Source: Eubacterium sp.
GTDB taxonomy: Bacteria > Bacillota > Clostridia > Lachnospirales > Lachnospiraceae
Assembly (NCBI GenBank): GCA_022791495.1
Contig: JAAVZE010000133.1
Location: 1 to 64,000 of the forward strand
Length of the DNA: 64,000 bases
Direction: 5' to 3'
The stretch's first letter is position 1, and the number at the start of each line of letters is the position of its first letter. Made by a program: the position numbers and the translations under genes. The notes under the pieces were generated by a model, which was given only the letters and a program-made list of their open reading frames with translations, did not search any database and was not told the origin of the DNA. Below are positions 17,046 to 24,507 of this stretch, piece after piece.

Positions 17046-19885
17046 TTTTCATCTTCCCTTCTCTGCACATTTTGAATAAATAATTTTGCCACCAGGTACA
17101 ACCTGTCGTTCGTGGCCTCTTCCTCTATCTGACTACCTGAATGAAATGAATTTCTTGTTCCTTTTGCAAAATCTCCACGCTCCATCGTGAATCCATTCAT
17201 TTCCAAATCCGTTTCAAATTCACCGAAAATACTTCTGGAAACCTCCAGAGTACCCTCTTCTTCACTGGTAACAAAACCGGATACCCGTGTCCCTGCCACC
17301 TTAAAGGTAGCTTGAAGACTTCCAAACCGGCCGGAACTGATACTGATCTCCACGGTTCCTTTCTCCGCCTTGTCGCCCTGTTTCACTGTGACCGCGCAGG
17401 CTGTCACACCGCGTTCTGTCACGATCGGCACCTCATATTTCTGGAAACGCCGCATCTGCCGGTAAAAAGAAATACTTCCTGCCATGACAGCAATATCCTT
17501 TACCGTGTCACTTGTGACGTCTTCGGCATCTTTCTGCTCCCGTAAACGATCTGCCAGTGCATTTTCCTTTTCCTCATACACTTCTGAGAGCAGTTGTGGA
17601 TTATCGAAAGCTTCTATGATCTCCTCGCTTCCCTCTCTTGTAAAAAACTTAAGGTACTCTTTCGCTCCCTGTTCCAGATAAGACCTCATCAAATGCACAT
17701 TCATAAGGCTGTCCGGCAGTTCCACCTGCTTTAATATCTGTAAGATCTGTTCGTCACTTTCTGACGCCATCTGTCTTACCTCTTCTGCCCTCTGCTCATA
17801 GTACTCAGTGGTTTCCCTAAGAGCCTCTACACTTCCCTGGCATTCATCCAGCAGAAGTTCCAGCGGATCACTCATATAGCTCTCACTTCGATTCTTTAAC
17901 ACCGCCGGAGAAAGCTCTTTTTGAAGCTTCAAGACCACACTGCTGCCAAATGCTGCGCCAATCTGGTCGCTAATGCTCTCACCCTTCGATACGACCTCTT
18001 TCAAGCCGCCGAAATCATCATCCACCTCCCGGTCAATCCCTTTGGATTTCCTCGTGCGAAGTGCTGACAGCAGAGAAGAAAAGGATAATTCCCTGCCATC
18101 CCGGACCACCTGTCCGATCACCGCCCCATCACTCTTATTTACTTTATCTAACAACCGGTAGATACCGATCATACTCTTTCTTTCTTCTTCCGAAATTCCA
18201 CCACTGTGATCCAGCTTCCACAAATACTTTCGGAAAGAGACATCATCCTGGGTAAGTTCTTCACTGATTTGTGAAACCTTTTCTCCCAGCTCATCCAGAC
18301 TCATCTCCAAAGGATTTTCCTGTCGCCGGATCAGTTCTGCCACTACCGGTGGACGGAGTTCTCTGACAAGAGTTGTTACCTTGTCATCGTATTCCTTCAT
18401 AGAAAGAATATTTTCTCTGGTAAGCTCCATGCGGTTATAGGCGAGAATCCGCACTGCCCGCTGATTCATCGCAGTAGGCTCCAGCTGGAGATCTTCTAAT
18501 ATATCATTCACATTGGAAAATGCCTTGCTGATCCTGTCTCCCAGATCCGCCCTTACCTCTGTTCCCACAGACTCATAACTGCTCTCCATACGGAGCCTCA
18601 TTTCCCTGCCTGCGGCTGCCACATCTGCGATAGTATCGCTATGTACCGTTTCAATCGTCCTGCCATACACTGCTGCCGGAGCTGCCAGGATATCCTCCCT
18701 TGCCCGCAGAGTATCAGCCATGATCTCCACATTTGGTTCCGACTGCTCCATTCCGGCTGCCTGCAGATATCCCCTGCACGCCTCCTGCTCCATCTGTTTT
18801 AGTTCCTCTACGATCTGAACCAGATTCTGTACATCCAGATGAATCCCTTTATTCTCCATGCGTCTCGCCGCGTCGATCGTCATCGTAAGCCGGATCTCTT
18901 CCAGCTGTCTCTTTGCTGTTATGACCTCCACATCCGTGGCAAAAGTACGTCGGAGCGTCTCCTCGTCCGTTTGTACCAGCTTCTCCAGCCGGTCTGCAGC
19001 TTCTTTTCGGGATATATTTGTAAGATCCGCTTCCTCCGGAAGTATGCCATCCAGCACCTCATCTTCGATGCGGTCCTCCAACACTTCCGGTGGTAGTTCT
19101 TTCAAATCCTGAATCGCCTGATAGTTGCGGACATTTTCAGCAGTTACCGGAGCTCCCTCTTCATAAAGCTTCTCCGCTGCCTGCATATTTTCCTCGTCTG
19201 CCACGAGACCACTGTTTTCCAGGATCGTCTCTGCCTGGTCACGGACTGTGTCAAAGGACTCTTTGCCCTCTGTGGGCATAACACCCCCAGACACTGCTCC
19301 CGCTGCCAGACTTCCCTTTATAGTCGCCGGCGTCACCGGAAGTTCATTTTCCAGAAGATATTTGACTGCTGACTCCGATATCCCCTGCAATCCAGATGCT
19401 ATCTGGGCAGCTTCCTTGATCCGCCGGTCGATTTCATCCATAAACTCCTTTTGTTCTTCGCTGTTCTCGACCTGCTTTTCCACTGCTTCCGCGTTTTCAC
19501 GCCGCTGGGTTTTTACCCGCTCCAGCGCGCGCTCTAAAGAGGACGCCACATACTCTTCCAAGATCGAGCCGTCCTCATCCTCTATCTCTTTTGCATCCTC
19601 GCCGTTCATGCTCTGACTGATAAACTGTGCCGGATCAAAGGTGTCTCCTGACAATCCCTGAACCGCTTCCTGCAGCATGCTGTTCTTACTATTCGTATCC
19701 GTATATACGATACTGTTTCCCATGTCCTTTCGTACCGCACAATCCGTTGTGTACTCAATTCCTATGTTGGAAATGCTGCCTTCCCTGGCATTCTGTACCG
19801 ACACCCCTAAGCCCTTTGCGTAGTCAGTGTCTTTAAAGTCAATGGAAATCTTATTGCTGTTAATGATCATAGATTTCACACTCAC
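17042..19885 (-). CDS. Large flagellar-locus protein (DUF6240-like; family name uncertain)
   Basis: 947 aa, helix-rich; ATGA overlap with flagellin start; repeated PVT-x-x-[NT]-[IV] motifs. Confidence 0.6.
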   Translation of the reverse strand: MSVKSMIINSNKISIDFKDTDYAKGLGVSVQNAREGSISNIGIEYTTDCAVRKDMGNSIVYTDTNSKNSMLQEAVQGLSGDTFDPAQFISQSMNGEDAKEIEDEDGSILEEYVASSLERALERVKTQRRENAEAVEKQVENSEEQKEFMDEIDRRIKEAAQIASGLQGISESAVKYLLENELPVTPATIKGSLAAGAVSGGVMPTEGKESFDTVRDQAETILENSGLVADEENMQAAEKLYEEGAPVTAENVRNYQAIQDLKELPPEVLEDRIEDEVLDGILPEEADLTNISRKEAADRLEKLVQTDEETLRRTFATDVEVITAKRQLEEIRLTMTIDAARRMENKGIHLDVQNLVQIVEELKQMEQEACRGYLQAAGMEQSEPNVEIMADTLRAREDILAAPAAVYGRTIETVHSDTIADVAAAGREMRLRMESSYESVGTEVRADLGDRISKAFSNVNDILEDLQLEPTAMNQRAVRILAYNRMELTRENILSMKEYDDKVTTLVRELRPPVVAELIRRQENPLEMSLDELGEKVSQISEELTQDDVSFRKYLWKLDHSGGISEEERKSMIGIYRLLDKVNKSDGAVIGQVVRDGRELSFSSLLSALRTRKSKGIDREVDDDFGGLKEVVSKGESISDQIGAAFGSSVVLKLQKELSPAVLKNRSESYMSDPLELLLDECQGSVEALRETTEYYEQRAEEVRQMASESDEQILQILKQVELPDSLMNVHLMRSYLEQGAKEYLKFFTREGSEEIIEAFDNPQLLSEVYEEKENALADRLREQKDAEDVTSDTVKDIAVMAGSISFYRQMRRFQKYEVPIVTERGVTACAVTVKQGDKAEKGTVEISISSGRFGSLQATFKVAGTRVSGFVTSEEEGTLEVSRSIFGEFETDLEMNGFTMERGDFAKGTRNSFHSGSQIEEEATNDRLYLVAKLFIQNVQRREDEK

Positions 19886-19990
19886 TCTCCGAAATAATTG
19901 CTACTATATATTTCGGTTGAATCTTTGAAACCTTTAATTCTTTCCGCAATTTCCTGTTATCAATCCAGTCAGGCTGGCTTGACGCTTTTG

Positions 19991-20611
19991 TCACGATAAC
20001 AAATCTGCCAGAAAGTCAACGATCTTGAAACCATATTCTATGTCCTCTTCACCGGTAAGCAGAGACTCATATTCCTCCTCAGACAGATTTTCCTTTAGCT
20101 TTTCTTTGGATTCCTCCGGCACAATCTGGTATGTGCTGTCAACGAAACAAAGGGTTGGATACATGACACACCACCAGTTCTTCCCCTCATGCTTTCCAAT
20201 ATTTACTTTCAACGCCTTATATTCCCCCGCTGGAAACGTCATGTCTCCGTATTGTTTCACAGGAAAATAACAAGTGCCAAGTTCCGCTTTCACTTCATAA
20301 TCATAACCTTTTCTCTGTATGTAGTCCGAAGCGGTCTGCTCTACCTCTCTTATATGATCCCGCAGTGTCTGCTGTGCAGAGACTACAGAGGTATCCTGTA
20401 TCAGCTCCTCTCGTAGCATCTGAACAACCTCCTCCTTAACTTCCAGTTTCAACTGTTGGTCTTCCTCGCTGTCGCTGTTCGCCACCACGTGAAGCCGTAT
20501 AACCTGCTCCGCGATATCCCGCTGCATTTTATCTCCGTCTGTCGCTTTTCCATAAAAATACATTAGCCCACAGACAAATAACACGGCCGTTACCAGTAAT
20601 ATTTTTTTCAT
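19991..20611 (-). CDS. spoIIR: Stage II sporulation protein R
   Basis: Start MKKILLVTAVLFVCGLMYFYG chosen; IAEQVIRLHVVANSDSEEDQQLKLEVKEEVV ... WWCVMYPTLCFVD. Confidence 0.9.
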   Translation of the reverse strand: MKKILLVTAVLFVCGLMYFYGKATDGDKMQRDIAEQVIRLHVVANSDSEEDQQLKLEVKEEVVQMLREELIQDTSVVSAQQTLRDHIREVEQTASDYIQRKGYDYEVKAELGTCYFPVKQYGDMTFPAGEYKALKVNIGKHEGKNWWCVMYPTLCFVDSTYQIVPEESKEKLKENLSEEEYESLLTGEEDIEYGFKIVDFLADLLS

Positions 20612-20750
20612 TTTCTTTTCCTCCAGATCTTTTTCAGCCCGACGCCGCCAGGCTGGTGTAAATTTTCTTTTTATGATTTTTCCCAATAAAAACTTTTTTA
20701 TTCCGCCAAACTTTGTTATAATAAATAGAAAAAAAGAGATGGTGAACAAT

Positions 20751-21614
20751 ATGGATTCATTATGGATAAATGCCCCTGCCAAGATCAATCTCGGACTGGA
20801 CGTCATACGCAGACGGGAAGATGGATACCACGAGGTAAAGATGATCATGCAGAGCATCCGGCTGTTCGACCGGCTTACCCTCGCCAAATCAAAAAATAAA
20901 GGAATACACCTCACCACAAATCTTGGCTTTCTTCCGGTAAACGAAGATAATCTTGTATACAAAAGCGCCAGGCTTTTAATGGACGAATTTAATATTGATA
21001 CCGGGGTCAGCATACAGCTGGACAAGCGTATTCCTGTCGCTGCCGGTATGGCCGGTGGAAGCACCGACGCTGCTTCCTGCCTGCTGGCCATGAACCGCTT
21101 ATTTGACCTGAAGCTCTCGGATCAGCAGCTGATGGAACGAGGTGTCACCCTCGGAGCTGACATTCCCTATTGTATTATGAAGGGAACCGCTCTCTCAGAG
21201 GGTATCGGAGAAATCCTATCACCTCTCCCCGATGCACCGGACTGCTATGTATTAATTGCGAAACCGGGCTTTCACGTCTCTACAAAATTCGTGTATACGA
21301 ATTTAAAGCTGGATGATAAGACGGAGCACCCAAATATCGACCATATGATAGACTGCATCCAAAAAAACGATCTCCAGGATCTATGCGACAGTATGGCAAA
21401 TATATTAGAAACGGTAACTATCCCAGAACATCCAGAAATCGCAGACATTAAAAAGACAATGCTGGAACAGGGCGCCCTGGGCTCTCTTATGAGCGGCAGC
21501 GGCCCTACCGTATTCGGCATTTTTGATGATCTGGATAAGGCAAAAGCCGCCAAAGAAAAATGCAGAAAGCTCCCCTATCGGTGCTTCGTTTTTGTTACAG
21601 ATTTTTACAGATAA
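20751..21614 (+). CDS. ispE: 4-diphosphocytidyl-2-C-methyl-D-erythritol kinase
   Basis: Start MDSLWINAPAKINLGLDV chosen; PVAAGMAGGSTDAASCLLAMN GHMP motif; GSLMSGSGPTVFGIF. Confidence 0.95.
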   Translation: MDSLWINAPAKINLGLDVIRRREDGYHEVKMIMQSIRLFDRLTLAKSKNKGIHLTTNLGFLPVNEDNLVYKSARLLMDEFNIDTGVSIQLDKRIPVAAGMAGGSTDAASCLLAMNRLFDLKLSDQQLMERGVTLGADIPYCIMKGTALSEGIGEILSPLPDAPDCYVLIAKPGFHVSTKFVYTNLKLDDKTEHPNIDHMIDCIQKNDLQDLCDSMANILETVTIPEHPEIADIKKTMLEQGALGSLMSGSGPTVFGIFDDLDKAKAAKEKCRKLPYRCFVFVTDFYR

Positions 21615-21751
21615 ACCAATTGACCCCAAAGCTGTTAAAAATCGCAGAAAAAAATTTTCCATAAATGAATGGTTTTTTAAAACTGAATCGTATTATATAT
21701 GAAACAGTAATAATACGCTTTATATTTGATGGATTTATGGAGGAAATGACT

Positions 21752-22207
21752 ATGAAGAAAAAGGTAATTGTAACAGGTATTGCAGCTGTCGCCCTGCTAG
21801 TTGCATTGCAGACATCCAGTGTCTTTGCAGCAGCACCAGTAAAAGAAACACCCAGTGTCAATGCTGCAGCTCCGGCAGAGGAAACACCCGGTGTCTATAC
21901 TGCAGCTCTGGTAGAGAAAGCACCCAGTGTCTATACCGCAGCTCCAGCAGAGAAAAAAAGTTCTGACAACACGAACTCTGATACGGTGTGTAACTATTGC
22001 GGAAAGGACTGCTCCTTTGTCGATGAAGACGGTGACGGCATCTGTGATAACTACAAGAGCCGTGGAACCAATGGCACAAATGCCGGAAGAAACTATGTCG
22101 ATAAGAACAGTGACGGCATCTGTGATAACTATGCTTCCGGAAGGCATGGTGCCTGCGGCTGGGGAGGCGGCCACGGACACGGCTATGGAGGATGTCACAG
22201 GAGATAA
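21752..22207 (+). CDS. Small secreted protein: signal peptide, 12-aa tandem repeats, two DxDxDG-type Ca-binding-like loops, His/Gly-rich C-terminus
   Basis: MKKKVIVTGIAAVALLVALQTSSVFA; PSVYTAAPAEKK repeats; VDEDGDGICDNY / VDKNSDGICDNY; GWGGGHGHGYGGCHRR. Confidence 0.7.
   Translation: MKKKVIVTGIAAVALLVALQTSSVFAAAPVKETPSVNAAAPAEETPGVYTAALVEKAPSVYTAAPAEKKSSDNTNSDTVCNYCGKDCSFVDEDGDGICDNYKSRGTNGTNAGRNYVDKNSDGICDNYASGRHGACGWGGGHGHGYGGCHRR
21817..21957 (+). repeat. Imperfect 36-nt (12-codon) tandem repeats inside secreted protein gene
   Basis: ccagtgtctttgcagcagcaccagtaaaagaaaca / cccagtgtcaatgctgcagctccggcagaggaaaca / cccggtgtctatactgcagctctggtagagaaagca / cccagtgtctataccgcagctccagcagagaaa. Confidence 0.75.
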
Positions 22208-22221
22208 TTACGAGGACGCTT

Positions 22222-22704
22222 ATGCGGAGTGAACAAGAGGTGAACAGAGCAATCGACCAGTATTCTGATATAGTTCGACGGCTCTGTATGATTCATTTAA
22301 AAAATTATCATGATACTCAGGACATATTTCAAACTGTATTTTTGAAGTATGTCCTAAGTTCCGTTGTATTTGAAAATGAAGAGCATGAAAAGGCCTGGTT
22401 TATACGGGTGACCATAAATGCCTGTAAGGATTTACTCAAAAACTTTTTTAGAACCCATGTGATTTCTATTGACGAACTGACGGAACAGCCCTGTGAATTA
22501 TTACCGGAACACCAGGAAGTACTAGAAGCCGTTCAGTCCCTGCCACAAAAGTATAAAAATGTCGTATATCTTCATTTTTATGAAGGCTACACCGCACCAG
22601 AAATAGGAAAAATTCTTCATAAGAATGTAAACACAATTTACACCTATCTAACACGTTCCAAAAAAATATTACGGGAAAAATTGGGGGGTGATGGATATGA
22701 ATAA
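22222..22704 (+). CDS. ECF-type RNA polymerase sigma factor
   Basis: YSDIVRRLCMIHLKNYHDTQDIFQTVFLKYV; LPQKYKNVVYLHFYEGYTAPEIGKILHKNVNTIYTYLTRSKKIL. Start could be 22192 (overlapping) or 22222. Confidence 0.85.
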   Translation: MRSEQEVNRAIDQYSDIVRRLCMIHLKNYHDTQDIFQTVFLKYVLSSVVFENEEHEKAWFIRVTINACKDLLKNFFRTHVISIDELTEQPCELLPEHQEVLEAVQSLPQKYKNVVYLHFYEGYTAPEIGKILHKNVNTIYTYLTRSKKILREKLGGDGYE

Positions 22705-23449
22705 CAAGATAAAAGAAACCTTTGACAACATTCATGCTGAAGAAGAATTAAAGGAACAAACACAAAAATATATTGCAGAAAAGACAAGAAATTATACAAC
22801 ACCACAAAAAAAATCTGCATATAAAATGATTATTCCTGCAGTGGCCTGCTTTTTATTTCTTCTCTTCGGTTTTAGCGGATATAGGTTATATTTTACACAG
22901 ACCTCGGTCATCAGCATTGATATCAATCCGTCCTTTGAATTAAACTTAAACCGGTTTAACCGGGTAATCTCGATCGATTATTATAATGACGACGGACGTA
23001 AAGTGACGAATGATCTTCACATCCAGTTTATGGACTATAGGAATGCCCTTGATGAGATTCTGAAGACAGAGAGCATTGTCTCGTATCTGAACCAGGATGA
23101 AATGCTGTCGATCTCTGTGGCTGGAAATAATGATCAGGAAAATAAGGAGATCCTTGAAAATATTGAAACCTGTATTCCAAAACACCAGGACCACTGCTGT
23201 GATATGGGTAATTACGATGATGTCAGCGAGGCTCACGACGCAGGGTTATCTGTTGGCAAATACCGGGCTTTTTTGGAATTGCAGAAAGTAAATCCGGATA
23301 CGACAGTTGAAGATGTTAAAGGGCTTACCATGCGGCAGATCAGAGAGATGACAGGCTACTCGTCCTGCGAGTTCCACTCTGGTAATAAAGGCAATGGACA
23401 CGGGCACGGGGAAGGACATGGGCATGGCAAATGGCAGGAAAATGATTAA
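22688..23449 (+). CDS. RsgI-like single-pass anti-sigma factor with His/Gly-rich C-terminal tail
   Basis: TM segment then SVISIDINPSFELNLNRFNRVISIDYYNDDGRKV; tail GNGHGHGEGHGHGKWQEND. Confidence 0.75.
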   Translation: MMDMNNKIKETFDNIHAEEELKEQTQKYIAEKTRNYTTPQKKSAYKMIIPAVACFLFLLFGFSGYRLYFTQTSVISIDINPSFELNLNRFNRVISIDYYNDDGRKVTNDLHIQFMDYRNALDEILKTESIVSYLNQDEMLSISVAGNNDQENKEILENIETCIPKHQDHCCDMGNYDDVSEAHDAGLSVGKYRAFLELQKVNPDTTVEDVKGLTMRQIREMTGYSSCEFHSGNKGNGHGHGEGHGHGKWQEND

Positions 23450-23458
23450 AAAAATACC

Positions 23459-24307
23459 TTAATAGTCTCCCTGATCCTCCTGATCCAGCCGTTCCAGTTT
23501 TTTCTTCAAAATTCGGGTACGCCTTCCCACAAGAAGTTCCAGTTCTTTTCCAGTCTGCTCAATGCGCTTCTGCAGGTTAAGCAGCACCTCTTCATATTTC
23601 TCTACCTCAGAGCGGACCTCCGTCAGCACCCGCCACGCCTCACTGCTCTTTTCCTCGATCTCCAGTGTCCGGAATCCCATCTGCAGTGTATTGAGAAGAA
23701 CAGAGATACTTTCCGGTGAAGCCATGGTGATCTGGTATTTCTTCATCAGCTCCTGCCCCAGTCCGCACTTTACCGCCTCCACATAGATCGACTCCACTGG
23801 GAAAAATAAAATACCAAAATTTGTAGTATATGGTGGCATAATATACTTGTCGCGAATTTCCTTGGCAAATCCCCGTACCCGGTTCTTAAACAAAATCTCA
23901 GCGTCCTCTGCCATCTCCCGGTTTCCGCTGTTTCGTGCCTCCTCCAGCTGAAAATAGGCATCCAGGGGAAATTTGGAATCTATGGGAAGATATACCGTCT
24001 GCTCATACCGTCCCGGCAGTTTTACCGCGTATTCCACACGGTTCATACTTCCAGGAAGCACCATGCACTCTGCCTCATACTGCTCACTGGTCAGTGTTTC
24101 CTCCAGAATACTTCCCAGCTGCCATTCTCCCCAGATTCCTCTTGTCTTCACCCCTGTAAAGATCCGCTTCAGTTCTTCGATATCCCGGCGCATCTGCTCC
24201 GATCCGCCATCCTGCTTCTCAAATCTGTCTTTTCTGAGTATCATAAACACCAGTACAGCATTTATGAGAACCAGCACAATCAGAATAATTCCTAACAAAA
24301 TCTCCAT
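23459..24307 (-). CDS. rmuC: RmuC family DNA recombination protein
   Basis: Start MEILLGIILIVLVLINAVLVFMILRK chosen; KTRGIWGEWQLGSILEETLTSEQYE, LPIDSKFPLDAYFQLEEA. Confidence 0.9.
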   Translation of the reverse strand: MEILLGIILIVLVLINAVLVFMILRKDRFEKQDGGSEQMRRDIEELKRIFTGVKTRGIWGEWQLGSILEETLTSEQYEAECMVLPGSMNRVEYAVKLPGRYEQTVYLPIDSKFPLDAYFQLEEARNSGNREMAEDAEILFKNRVRGFAKEIRDKYIMPPYTTNFGILFFPVESIYVEAVKCGLGQELMKKYQITMASPESISVLLNTLQMGFRTLEIEEKSSEAWRVLTEVRSEVEKYEEVLLNLQKRIEQTGKELELLVGRRTRILKKKLERLDQEDQGDY

Positions 24308-24341
24308 CGTATCCCCCTTCTGGATTCCTGGTATAATGATA

Positions 24342-24507
24342 CTAGTACAACGAATACTAAGTTTCTTTACGTTAAACTTGCCTAAATTTTCCCCTGCTTT
24401 GTTGGTTTTTCTTGCCGTAGCCACCGCTACGCCGTCGAAAAACCGCCTTGCAGGATGAAAATTTATTCTGCGTTTAACAACAAAGAACTTATTATTTGTT
24501 ATACTAG
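24342..24507. repeat. 166-bp long imperfect palindrome (about 81-nt arms, CACC loop)
   Basis: Arms CTAGTACAACGAATACTAAGTTTCTTTACGTTAAAC...GGTTTTTCTTGCCGTAGC and GCTACGCCGTCGAAAAACC...GTTTAACAACAAAGAACTTATTATTTGTTATACTAG; traced base by base. Confidence 0.85.

Noticed and set aside
19991-21091. 366-aa version of SpoIIR ORF
   Set aside because: Extension overlaps ispE on the opposite strand; natural start is MKKILLVTAVL at 20611
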